5,902 nt of DNA from Actinomycetota bacterium (GCA_005789925.1 SXWG01000212.1:1-5902), one strand, 5' to 3'. Positions 1 through 5,892 are shown, numbered from the stretch's first letter. The notes: generated from the sequence alone by a model not told the origin. Program-made: numbers and translations.

Positions 1-47
1 CTTTCGAGAAAAAGGGCGCGTTCACCGCCTGCGAATCCGTCAGCCAT
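1..47 (-). CDS. Start of an unidentified gene, truncated by the window edge
   Basis: An ATG at 47-45 opens a reading frame with no stop to the edge of the window. The 15 visible residues begin M-A-D-G-F-A-G-G-E-R and are too few to identify a family. The start is well supported. A Shine-Dalgarno-like AAGGAA (61-56) lies eight bases upstream, and the ATG overlaps the stop of the preceding 76-residue gene in an 8-base ATGGCTGA, as expected for translational coupling. It is the fourth gene of the small-gene run that begins near 839. Its function cannot be stated. Confidence 0.6.
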   Translation of the reverse strand, partial: MADGFAGGERALFLE

Positions 48-270
48 TTCTCGATTTCCTTCGCGCGTCGTTGGTGGTCTTTTCCCGTGTGAGAACGAGT
101 ACTTCGTCGTCAGCAAGATCGACATCAAGAAATCGAGAGGCATTCAGTCTGGCACGACGGCGACCGAGCATCCAGCGAATTGCTCCGTAGGCGAGCACCA
201 CTGCTTTCACGAACGGATACCTCTTCACGAGCCGTCCGTACGAGCCTGCACTCAGCACGCGACGCATCAT
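40..270 (-). CDS. Small basic protein of unknown function (76 aa)
   Basis: I do not recognise a family. The protein opens with a basic stretch, and residues 19-36 (YPFVKAVVLAYGAIRWML) are moderately hydrophobic but contain Lys and Arg. This could be a membrane-surface or amphipathic helix rather than a clear transmembrane span. It is followed by GRRRARL, a short acidic patch (DVDLADDE, 49-56), and a basic, Arg/Lys-rich C-terminus. Two ATGs stand in tandem at 270 and 267. I see no good Shine-Dalgarno, but the start lies only four bases past the stop of the 72-residue gene, so translation by coupling is plausible. Its end overlaps the next gene by eight bases. The tight packing, rather than any homology, is the reason to believe it is real. 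Confidence 0.6.
   Translation of the reverse strand: MMRRVLSAGSYGRLVKRYPFVKAVVLAYGAIRWMLGRRRARLNASRFLDVDLADDEVLVLTREKTTNDARRKSRNG
56..61 (-). promoter_or_regulatory. Ribosome binding site for the truncated left-end gene
   Basis: AAGGAA on the minus strand, with eight bases between it and the ATG at 47. It lies inside the 3' end of the upstream 76-residue gene and is the main evidence that the truncated frame is translated. Confidence 0.55.
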
Positions 271-274
271 GATG

Positions 275-493
275 TCAGAAGCCGCGAACTTCCACGCGTC
301 GACCGCGGCGTCGACCGCGGCGGCCGAGAAGGAAGGCGATAATCAACGCGATGACACCGGCTCCGACTCCGGCCGAGACTGCAGCGTCTTTCTTGTTGGA
401 GACCTTCTGATTGATGTCCCCTTGCAGGGCTCGAAGCTTTGCTTCAATATCGTCCCGACGAATGGGCTTACTTGAGTCGTGATGGTCAGTCAT
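275..493 (-). CDS. Small single-pass membrane protein with Arg-rich tail (72 aa)
   Basis: The ATG at 493 is chosen because GAGGGGG (506-500) lies six bases upstream and because it overlaps the stop of the holin-like gene in an 8-base ATGACTGA. An in-frame start five codons earlier (508) would lose that site. Residues 1-37 are polar and charged (MTDHHDSSKPIRRDDIEAKL...), possibly a short helix or coiled segment. Residues 38-57 form one clear transmembrane helix (AVSAGVGAGVIALIIAFLLG). Residues 58-67 are almost all Gly and Arg, followed by VEVRGF. By the positive-inside rule the Arg cluster should face the cytoplasm. The Arg tail is encoded by a perfect 12-bp tandem duplication. Function is unknown. 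The adjacency to the holin-like gene suggests that the two act together at the membrane, which is inference. Confidence 0.72.
   Translation of the reverse strand: MTDHHDSSKPIRRDDIEAKLRALQGDINQKVSNKKDAAVSAGVGAGVIALIIAFLLGRRGRRRGRRVEVRGF
298..321. repeat. Perfect 12-bp tandem repeat (two copies) inside the 72-aa gene
   Basis: GTCGACCGCGGC occurs at 298-309 and again, directly abutting, at 310-321. Twelve bases is four codons, so the repeat stays in frame. On the minus strand it writes the Arg/Gly tail (RRGR-RRGR) of the small membrane protein. This looks like a slippage duplication that lengthened the basic tail without breaking the frame. Confidence 0.8.
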
Positions 494-839
494 CGGCCAC
501 CCCCTCACGAGCCAAAGACGGTCGGTTCACTCTTGACAGACTGAGCACCACGAGAACGACTGCAGCAACCAGTGCCACGAGATACGCCACGAATGACCAC
601 GCGCCGTTAAGTGCGTCTCCACCGAGATCTTGTACGAGACGCAGGACCCCAAGAATTGCGAACAGCATCGAAATTCCAAGCGCGAACGCGGCAGCCAGAC
701 CGAAAAACAACCAACGACCCGCACCTCGAAGCGGACCCACTGTCTCTTGCTTGGCGTACGTCTTCACAGAGTCGACGAGGTCGACAACTTTCTCAGATGT
801 CGACATGCGACGAGTGGTCCAAGGACGCCGTGTTACCAC
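486..839 (-). CDS. Holin-like two-helix membrane protein (phage_holin_3_6 / DUF1469 type)
   Basis: The protein has a polar, probably helical N-terminus (STSEKVVDLVDSVKTYAKQETVGPL) and then two strongly hydrophobic spans. Counted from the internal Met at 806, these are about residues 31-57 (RWLFFGLAAAFALGISMLFAILGVL) and 70-93 (WSFVAYLVALVAAVVLVVLSL). A short GG-containing loop separates them, and the tail is polar. This is the layout of the actinobacterial 'putative holin-X / phage holin family' proteins, which despite the name are usually chromosomal membrane proteins of unknown role. Two starts compete. GTG at 839 gives 117 aa and sits exactly six bases after a TACAAC -10 element, which fits leaderless translation. 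ATG at 806 gives 106 aa and a more typical N-terminus but has no clear Shine-Dalgarno. The stop overlaps the next gene by eight bases. Nothing phage-like surrounds it, so I do not read it as a lysis gene. Confidence 0.75.
   Translation of the reverse strand: MVTRRPWTTRRMSTSEKVVDLVDSVKTYAKQETVGPLRGAGRWLFFGLAAAFALGISMLFAILGVLRLVQDLGGDALNGAWSFVAYLVALVAAVVLVVLSLSRVNRPSLAREGVADD
500..506 (-). promoter_or_regulatory. Strong ribosome binding site deciding the 72-aa gene start
   Basis: GAGGGGG on the minus strand, six bases before the ATG at 493. It overlaps the last codons of the holin-like gene and favours the start at 493 over the in-frame upstream one at 508. Confidence 0.65.
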
Positions 840-845
840 GCAATA

Positions 846-854
846 GTTGTACCA
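846..854 (-). promoter_or_regulatory. Putative extended -10 promoter for the small-gene run
   Basis: On the minus strand TGG-TACAAC reads as a TGn extended -10 plus a -10 hexamer (851-846). A transcript starting seven bases past the hexamer would begin exactly at the GTG at 839, giving a leaderless mRNA. I see no convincing -35 at 16-18 bases. The element lies in the short gap after the LON gene, so the small genes could be expressed independently of the upstream unit. Confidence 0.4.
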
Positions 855-881
855 AGATTCATGCGATTTCCACCGAGAAGG

Positions 882-1586
882 TCATTGACGGCGAAATTGG
901 ACCATTTCCCTGAGATGGCCGACCACTTGCTCAGTCTGGGCGAGACGCTGCTCAAGGGTCGGCGCCGCGAGCAGGCTGTATTTGTCGAACGGCCCGCAAG
1001 GCACGGCACGAATGACAGACCACGACGCCGCATCCGATTCCCCAGGTTCGATGGTGCCTGCTGCGACATGGGCAAGTGGTGACGAGATGTTGGGAGGCAA
1101 GTACTCGTCTAGAACTGCCTCGCCTCCGACGTCACGCGTATTGTCCATCGAGGAGGTTGCCTCTTCCAGCATGAGCACGAGGAGACTTCGTACCATCTGT
1201 GCGAGACGTGCGAGGCGGGAGACATGTATGACCGAGCCCTGCTCCGTCGGAGGGAATGTGATGTCTGCTTCCGGGAACGGATCGTCGGGCTTCCACTCAA
1301 GAACCTCGAGACGCTGTGTCGCGACACCGGCAACGAAATACCCGCCTGTGTCTGACACCTCACATTGTTTTACGACGACGTTGACGCCAACCGAGCGACG
1401 AATGTCCTTACCACCGACTTCGCTTCCCTTGTCGATGAGAACCGTTCCGAACTCAAGGGTGTCGTTGTCCGACGCGAGAAGCGAACGAATCATCTCTACA
1501 TAACGATCTTCAAACACGCGAAGAGTCACCATGTCACCGGGAACAAAGACCGTCCCGAGCGGAAACATCGGATGTCGTGACTTCAA
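882..1586 (-). CDS. Stand-alone LON substrate-binding-domain protein
   Basis: The N-terminus MFPLGTVFVPGDMVTLRVFEDRY (residues 7-29) is the characteristic opening of the Lon protease N-terminal (LON substrate-binding) fold. FGTVLIDKGSEVGG (46-59) and GYFVAGVATQRLEVLEW (82-98) match the family's later beta-strand motifs. At 234 residues the protein carries only this domain plus a helical C-terminal part, ending in a heptad-like LEQRLAQTEQVVGHLREM (211-228). The AAA+ and Ser-Lys peptidase domains are absent, so it is not a protease. Such stand-alone proteins are common in actinobacteria and their substrate is generally unknown; binding of unfolded or specific proteins is an inference. The TTG start at 1586 overlaps the dacB stop (TTGA), with GAGG ten bases upstream at 1600-1597. 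ATG at 1568 (Met7) is the alternative. Confidence 0.85.
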   Translation of the reverse strand: MKSRHPMFPLGTVFVPGDMVTLRVFEDRYVEMIRSLLASDNDTLEFGTVLIDKGSEVGGKDIRRSVGVNVVVKQCEVSDTGGYFVAGVATQRLEVLEWKPDDPFPEADITFPPTEQGSVIHVSRLARLAQMVRSLLVLMLEEATSSMDNTRDVGGEAVLDEYLPPNISSPLAHVAAGTIEPGESDAASWSVIRAVPCGPFDKYSLLAAPTLEQRLAQTEQVVGHLREMVQFRRQ

Positions 1587-3007
1587 GGCAAGAGCGCCTC
1601 GACCGTCGGATTCGCAGACGCCCGGACTATTGCATCAACCAGTGCGTTCCAAACGGGACGATATTTCGCAGCCTGACCGACGTCATCTCCATTCAAGATG
1701 AGAGCAAACTCGACAGGTTCGCCTCCCTCGACCGTCATGTAGCCCGCAAGTCCCTTGACGCCAGAAAGCGTCCCCGTTTTTGCGACGAGACGACCACGTG
1801 CCTGCGATGATTTATAAAATTCACGAAGCGTTCCCTGCTCTCCGGCGATTGACAAACGATCGACGAACACGTCACGGTTCTTAGCCAAAAGCGCAGAAAC
1901 GAAACTACATGTCACCTTGTTCCCTGACGACAGACCCGATCCGTCCACCTGCGTGAAGGCACTTGCATCAAGCCCGAGTTCCGAGATCGCCTCTTTCACC
2001 ACCTCGAGACCGGCAGCAGATGTGCCGCTGTTCTTCTTGACAGCCCCCATCTCCTTCACGAGCAACTCTGCCGTGTTGTTGTCGGAATTCACGAGCATCT
2101 CGCGTACAACTTGTTCCATGTCTGCAGACGACACTCTCGCAATCGACGGTATTCCAGGTGGCATCACCTCGCGTAGTGACGTACCGACCACAGTGACGCC
2201 ACGGAGACTCAGCAACGTTCGCAAGTCAGTTGCTGCCGCCAAACCAGGATCATCTGGCTTCAGGAACTGCCCAAGTTGGGCGCCGTCAGCCACCATCAAA
2301 GCGCCCAACGGACCTGCTTCAACCCCATAGAACTCTGACGGCCAAGACGGGAGAAACCGTTGGTCGTCATAGCGAACGTCGACCGGGACTATCGAGCCGT
2401 TAATAATCTTGACGCCGGCTGCAACCACGGCGTCGGCGAGATTTTCCAAAAACGTCGGTGTGAGTGTCGGGTATTTTTCAGCCAGCACATAGTCGCGTCG
2501 AACGAGAAGCGGATCTCCAGAACCGACGAGATACACGTTCCCAGTGACAATTCCGTCGGTAACAGTGGCGTGGAACGATGTGGTGTACGTGGCTTGTTGC
2601 CCGAGTGAGTGCAATGCCCCGGCTCCTGTGACGAGTTTGATGACACTTCCCGGTGTGACGCTGGTGTCCGCATTGATGACGGCGAGACGCTTACCCAGCC
2701 AGTCGACGGTGAGACACGACCCGCTCGGCAGCATCTCCTCCACCTTTGTCAGTCGTTCCTTCAACCGACCTGTCCTCACTCCGACCGACAGCACATCGGG
2801 GAAACGTCGCACTGAGAGAACCGGAACTCGTGGTTGTTCGAAGACATCGACGGCGGTGTCCGGCACTGTTCGTGCGGCCACTGATGACGTGAAGAGAAAC
2901 AGCCCGCCCAGAACCAGCGAACCAAGAACACCGACGACAGTGACGAGCTTTGACGGGTTGCTCGCCCGACGACGGTCAGTACGTTGCGTGGCCGGTGTGT
3001 AATGCAT
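1583..3007 (-). CDS. dacB: D-alanyl-D-alanine carboxypeptidase/endopeptidase, PBP4 (peptidase S13) family
   Basis: This penicillin-binding enzyme trims or cleaves peptidoglycan peptides outside the cytoplasmic membrane. Using the ATG at 3007 (474 aa), a short basic cytoplasmic start (TDRRRASNPSK) is followed by one hydrophobic span at about 21-43. That span could be an uncleaved anchor, or a signal peptide cut after Ser-Val-Ala. All three serine-penicilloyl motifs are present: SXXK as S121-V-I-K124, SXN as S308-D-N310, and KTG at 410-412 (VAKTGTLSG). The S13 signature DGSGLSSGNKVT lies at 355-366. The 187-residue distance from SXXK to SXN is shorter than in E. coli PBP4 or Actinomadura R39, so the inserted domains are probably reduced. 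The frame is open back to 3229, but the longer version would run through the end of the acyl-CoA synthetase and has no secretion-like N-terminus. The chosen start overlaps that gene by 32 bases and has no clear Shine-Dalgarno. Confidence 0.93.
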   Translation of the reverse strand: MHYTPATQRTDRRRASNPSKLVTVVGVLGSLVLGGLFLFTSSVAARTVPDTAVDVFEQPRVPVLSVRRFPDVLSVGVRTGRLKERLTKVEEMLPSGSCLTVDWLGKRLAVINADTSVTPGSVIKLVTGAGALHSLGQQATYTTSFHATVTDGIVTGNVYLVGSGDPLLVRRDYVLAEKYPTLTPTFLENLADAVVAAGVKIINGSIVPVDVRYDDQRFLPSWPSEFYGVEAGPLGALMVADGAQLGQFLKPDDPGLAAATDLRTLLSLRGVTVVGTSLREVMPPGIPSIARVSSADMEQVVREMLVNSDNNTAELLVKEMGAVKKNSGTSAAGLEVVKEAISELGLDASAFTQVDGSGLSSGNKVTCSFVSALLAKNRDVFVDRLSIAGEQGTLREFYKSSQARGRLVAKTGTLSGVKGLAGYMTVEGGEPVEFALILNGDDVGQAAKYRPVWNALVDAIVRASANPTVEALLP

Positions 3008-4337
3008 ATCGATAGAGGTGTCCAAGCGCGGTGACTGCACGATTTCCACTTGGGTAGCAGAGACGTCCCGACCTTCGCACGGCCTCCACGCCTGCGTTAT
3101 CGGGGTCCGCAACCGCCAATTCCGTCGTGACAAATATCGGCTTGTTCGTCGTAAGCGAAAGCTCATGAGCTGCCTCCGCGAAACGTGCGTCTTGGCGCTC
3201 GTGATATGCCACGATCCGCTCGAGACCATGGTCGGGATAAAAACGACCTTCCTTCATCAAGCGACCTTGGTTCGCTTGAATGCCGAGACCCAGATAGATG
3301 ATCGCATCGACTGATTCATGACGAGCAATCATCTCCATCACCTCGGGAATCGTGTCGCGAGTCTCTCCACCCGCACAGTCGACCGGATTATTTCTGCTCC
3401 AACGTGGCGGAAGTTTCGTGTCGATCTGCGCCAACAAATCATCAGGCAGTGACAGAAGTTCGAGCCGTCCGTCGCGAGCAATCGCATCGGACGTGACCAC
3501 TCCCCATCCACCTGCGGTCGTCAGCACCACGACTCGCGGACCGCGAGGGAGCGGTTGTGTCGCAAAGGTCGCTGCAGCTTCATAGGCCTCTTCGACAGTC
3601 GCAGCGCGTGTGATGCCAAAGGCTCTACATGCTCCGTCGAACACTGAGTCATTCGCAGCTAGTGCCCCGGTGTGGCTTGCGGCTGCACGCGCCCCTTTCT
3701 CTGTCGCTCCACCCTTGACAACCACCACAGGTTTCTTCTGCGCGACCGAACCGAGTCGCTTCATCAACGACCGTCCGTCAGTGATGCCCTCGACGTATAC
3801 AAGGGCAACAGACGTCTTTTCATCACGTCCGTACCACTCGACCAAATCCGCGACGCCCAGTGCCGCTGCATTTCCAGCTGACACAGCACGACTCACTCCG
3901 ACTCCGGTCTGGCGCGCGTAATTCATGAAGGAGGAAACGAAATTGCCGCTCTGACTGGCAATCGAGATGGATCCAGCAGGCGGATACGGCGCCACGATCT
4001 GTGCGCACAACCCCACAGGTGTCGAGACGACTCCTTGACCATTCGGACCCGCCATCAACATGCCAAGTTTGTCTGCATGTGCCACCAAATTGATTTCGGC
4101 TTGTCGGCCTTCGTCACCAGCTTCGCCATACCCCGCTGATGTCAAGAAAGCAGCCTTCACTCCTTTTGCAGCACAGGCGGCGAGCAACGCCTGGTTGGTC
4201 GCGGCGGGAGTACAGACAAAGACCAGGTCTATGACTCCGTCAGGTAACTCAGACACGTCGGCAACTGTTTGCACCCCGAGAACTTCCTCTGCCTGCAGGT
4301 TGGTACCGAACACTTTGCCCGTATACCCACTCGCCAA
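2976..4337 (-). CDS. NDP-forming acyl-CoA synthetase, C-terminal (alpha-type) fragment after frameshift
   Basis: This frame carries the rest of the CoA-binding Rossmann domain (GYTGKVFGTNLQAEEVLG..., then DLVFVCTPA) and the two succinyl-CoA-ligase-like domains. Landmarks are AGPNGQGVVS (about 96-105), SIASQSGNFVSSF (125-137), KGGATEKGARAAASHTGALAA, and TTAGGWGVVTSDA (273-285). The SHTGALA histidine (codon 3674-3672) matches the position of the phosphohistidine in ADP-forming acetyl-CoA synthetases. The frame can only begin at a TTG (4337) with no ribosome binding site. Its first residues continue the domain that starts in the upstream fragment, so it is the second part of one gene and not an independent subunit. 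The intact enzyme interconverts acyl-CoA + NDP + phosphate with acid + CoA + NTP. It ends by overlapping dacB. Whether any functional protein is made depends on whether the frameshift is real. Confidence 0.85.
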   Translation of the reverse strand: MASGYTGKVFGTNLQAEEVLGVQTVADVSELPDGVIDLVFVCTPAATNQALLAACAAKGVKAAFLTSAGYGEAGDEGRQAEINLVAHADKLGMLMAGPNGQGVVSTPVGLCAQIVAPYPPAGSISIASQSGNFVSSFMNYARQTGVGVSRAVSAGNAAALGVADLVEWYGRDEKTSVALVYVEGITDGRSLMKRLGSVAQKKPVVVVKGGATEKGARAAASHTGALAANDSVFDGACRAFGITRAATVEEAYEAAATFATQPLPRGPRVVVLTTAGGWGVVTSDAIARDGRLELLSLPDDLLAQIDTKLPPRWSRNNPVDCAGGETRDTIPEVMEMIARHESVDAIIYLGLGIQANQGRLMKEGRFYPDHGLERIVAYHERQDARFAEAAHELSLTTNKPIFVTTELAVADPDNAGVEAVRRSGRLCYPSGNRAVTALGHLYRYALHTGHATY

Positions 4338-5230
4338 ATGTTGTGCAGAGAGACGAAGCCGAACTTACCGGGATGCGTGGAAGCTCCCGCCACGACGACA
4401 CCACGTGGTTCGAAGAACGCTCGAAACTGCTGGTCGCTGTATGGCTCTCGCGCGACGGACGAAGTTACATGACCTGCTCGACCGTCGAAAGTTCTTTCTA
4501 CCAATGCGTCAACTGCAACGACGGAGCCGTTCGGTCGGACTATGAGTGGATTGATGTCGATGGAGACAATGTCGCGATGATCTTCGGCGCAATCTGACAA
4601 TGCGCGGAGAACCTTGACAATCTCCCGTCGGTCGACGGCAGCTTCACCCCGAAACGCATCGAGAAGAGCGCTCGTACGCAGATCGTCGATCATCTGTCCT
4701 GCTGCATGGTCAGTCAGTGGAGCAGGTCTGAAAACCACATCTTTCAGCGCCTCGGCCATGGTGCCGCCGACACCAAGCATCACCGTCGGACCAAATTGTG
4801 CGTCGACGAGCATGCCGACGATGAATTCCCGAACGCCAGAGACCATTTCTGCGACCAGCAGGTGCACCTCCCCGTCGTCTGGTCGTGCGGCTCCCAAAAG
4901 CTCGGCCGCGGCCTCGTGGACGGCTGCATCACCGGTCAATCGGAGTCGAACGAGACCCCTCTCTGTCTTGTGCGCAATTGCATCGCCGCAAAGTTTGACG
5001 ACGATTGCGCCACCGATGTCCCTCGCTGCGGAAACTGCATCGTCGGCTGTGGCGACTTTTGCCTCCTTGGCAAATGGAAGACCGTACGGAGCCAGGAGGG
5101 ACTTGGAATCAGATTCGGACAAGGTCCGCGACGCGACCGCACGACCAGTAAGGGGTTCTTGCACGGGTGCAACCGTAGTTCGCCAGGGACGTTCAAACCA
5201 TGAGTGCTGCGCGGAAGAAGCGAAGCACAT
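4229..5230 (-). CDS. NDP-forming acyl-CoA synthetase, N-terminal ATP-grasp (beta-type) fragment before frameshift
   Basis: Residues about 36-248 form an ATP-grasp_5 domain. The landmarks are TLSESDSKSLLAPYGLPF, VVKLCGDAIAHKTERGLV (77-94), VREFIVGMLVDAQFGPTVMLGVGG (133-156) and SIDINPLIV (223-231). The His in AHKTERG (H87) matches the conserved His of ADP-forming acetyl-CoA synthetase beta chains that takes part in phosphate transfer. Residues 270-298 begin the CoA-binding domain (FFEPRGVVVAGASTHPGKFGFVSLHNI). After Ile298 the frame leaves the family and runs 35 unrelated residues to a stop, while the true continuation lies in the frame starting at 4337. ATG at 5230 overlaps the TetR gene by 38 bases. 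GTG at 5164 or TTG at 5122, nearer the conserved domain, are alternative starts. The ATP-grasp half comes first here, the reverse of the alpha-beta order seen in other members of the family. Confidence 0.85.
   Translation of the reverse strand: MCFASSAQHSWFERPWRTTVAPVQEPLTGRAVASRTLSESDSKSLLAPYGLPFAKEAKVATADDAVSAARDIGGAIVVKLCGDAIAHKTERGLVRLRLTGDAAVHEAAAELLGAARPDDGEVHLLVAEMVSGVREFIVGMLVDAQFGPTVMLGVGGTMAEALKDVVFRPAPLTDHAAGQMIDDLRTSALLDAFRGEAAVDRREIVKVLRALSDCAEDHRDIVSIDINPLIVRPNGSVVAVDALVERTFDGRAGHVTSSVAREPYSDQQFRAFFEPRGVVVAGASTHPGKFGFVSLHNIWRVGIRAKCSVPTCRQRKFSGCKQLPTCLSYLTES
4334..4342 (-). other. Frameshift junction in the acyl-CoA synthetase gene
   Basis: The minus strand reads AAC-ATT-TGG here. 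One extra base in or beside the TTT run would give N-I-L-A-S-G-Y-T-G-K and join the two fragments into one continuous acyl-CoA synthetase of about 751 residues (5230-2976). No classic X-XXY-YYZ slippery heptamer is visible, so I read this as a one-base deletion or a sequencing error at a short homopolymer rather than programmed frameshifting. Confidence 0.85.
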
Positions 5231-5840
5231 GTTCTTTGTGCTCTCGGATGCTGTCCTTGCTGAGCGCTTCGTCGTCGATCAGTCCGTCGATGAACGGCGC
5301 ATCGGAAAAATAGGACAAGATCGACCCGTACGCTGCCAACAACAAGTGCCGTGCGTCGAAGCGTCGAAAGGTACCTTCGTCCATCTGCCGCTCGAGATAT
5401 TCGGCCGCAGCATCGAACATCGGTCTCAACACGGCCGACAAGTCGATACCTAAGTGTCCGCCTCCGTCAAGAGCCTCGCGACGCATGAGTCGCACGTAGT
5501 TCGGGTTATCCTCGAAGAGCTGGAAGCCGGCAGAGAGCACGATCTCGAACTTCTCCCACCCAATCGCTTCGCTCGCGATGGCAACGTCGAGACGTTCCAT
5601 CCAGTCACTCAAGAGACGTTCGAACGCCTCGCCGTACAGCGCTTCCTTGCTCTCGAAATGGTGGAGCAAACTTGGCCGTCGAATGCCAACGGCGGCTGCA
5701 ATGTCATTGAGAGAGGTGCCTTCGTATCCGGCATCGGCGAAGCACTGCAGGGCCTCGTGGAGAATCAGCTCCCTCGTCGACAGCACTTCCCGCGTCGAGA
5801 GAACGGTTGCGTCGTCCCCAGGCACACCACCACGGTACAA
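5193..5840 (-). CDS. TetR/AcrR-family transcriptional regulator
   Basis: The N-terminal DNA-binding domain is unmistakable. RELILHEALQCFADAGYEGTSLNDIAAAVGIRRPSLLHHFESKEALYGEAF covers residues 23-73, with the helix-turn-helix at about 42-62 followed by the typical HHFxSKEALY. Residues about 75-215 are a helical ligand-binding/dimerisation domain with no recognisable effector signature. The length (215 aa) is normal for the family. The TTG start at 5840 has AGGGG five bases upstream. GTG at 5786 would give an N-terminus closer to typical TetR proteins and would skip the VLSTRE-VLSTRE duplication. The gene overlaps the acyl-CoA synthetase start, and the palindrome just upstream is probably its operator, implying autoregulation and control of the divergent gene. 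Association with acyl-CoA metabolism suggests an acyl-CoA or fatty-acid ligand, which is inference. Confidence 0.9.
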   Translation of the reverse strand: MYRGGVPGDDATVLSTREVLSTRELILHEALQCFADAGYEGTSLNDIAAAVGIRRPSLLHHFESKEALYGEAFERLLSDWMERLDVAIASEAIGWEKFEIVLSAGFQLFEDNPNYVRLMRREALDGGGHLGIDLSAVLRPMFDAAAEYLERQMDEGTFRRFDARHLLLAAYGSILSYFSDAPFIDGLIDDEALSKDSIREHKEHVLRFFRAALMV

Positions 5841-5845
5841 CTTTG

Positions 5846-5850
5846 CCCCT
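5846..5850 (-). promoter_or_regulatory. Ribosome binding site for the TetR gene
   Basis: AGGGG on the minus strand, five bases before the TTG at 5840. It supports the long start over GTG at 5786, where only a GGAA one base from the codon is available. Confidence 0.45.
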
Positions 5851-5857
5851 GGATTGC

Positions 5858-5875
5858 CTACCTACCAGTAGGTAG
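5858..5875. promoter_or_regulatory. Perfect inverted repeat, probable TetR operator
   Basis: CTACCTACCAGTAGGTAG has two 8-base arms that are exact reverse complements around a 2-base CA centre. It lies 17 bases upstream of the TetR start and just upstream of the rightward -10 box, between two divergent genes. This position and size are typical of TetR-family operators, so binding should block transcription in both directions. Confidence 0.75.
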
Positions 5876-5880
5876 TGAGT

Positions 5881-5886
5881 TACAAT
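5881..5886 (+). promoter_or_regulatory. Putative -10 box of the divergent leaderless gene
   Basis: TACAAT is followed by six bases and then ATG at 5893, so the expected transcription start coincides with the start codon (leaderless mRNA). A possible -35 (TTGCCT, 5854-5859) is 21 bases away, longer than usual. The palindrome fills the space between the two elements. Confidence 0.5.
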
Positions 5887-5892
5887 GCCGTC

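Noticed and set aside
486..839. Prophage or phage lysis cassette
   Set aside because: The holin-like family is mostly chromosomal in actinobacteria, and there is no endolysin, integrase or phage structural gene nearby.
840..881. Transcription terminator after the LON gene
   Set aside because: No GC-rich hairpin followed by a T run is visible in this 42-base gap, so read-through into the small genes remains possible.
833..1075. Minus-strand open frame of 80 codons
   Set aside because: It lies in another frame of the LON-domain gene and the short gap after it, with Arg/Ser-rich shadow-like composition.
982..1503. Plus-strand open frame of 173 codons
   Set aside because: It lies wholly antisense to the LON-domain gene, is Ser/Thr/Arg-rich, and shows no domain or good ribosome binding site.
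1917..2330. Plus-strand open frame of 137 codons inside dacB
   Set aside because: It is antisense to a gene with three intact catalytic motifs, and its product resembles no protein family.
3008..3229. N-terminal extension of dacB to 3229
   Set aside because: The extra 74 codons overlap the conserved C-terminus of the acyl-CoA synthetase and would bury the membrane anchor. The ATG at 3007 gives a normal secreted or anchored topology.
4334..4342. Programmed -1 ribosomal frameshifting in the acyl-CoA synthetase
   Set aside because: There is no slippery heptamer or evident stimulatory element, and this family is not known to me to use recoding. A one-base deletion or sequencing error explains the site more simply.
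4614..5453. Plus-strand open frame of 279 codons
   Set aside because: It runs antisense across the ATP-grasp domain and the end of the TetR gene. Its composition is low-complexity Ser/Arg/Ala/Thr typical of an antisense shadow, and no family is recognisable.
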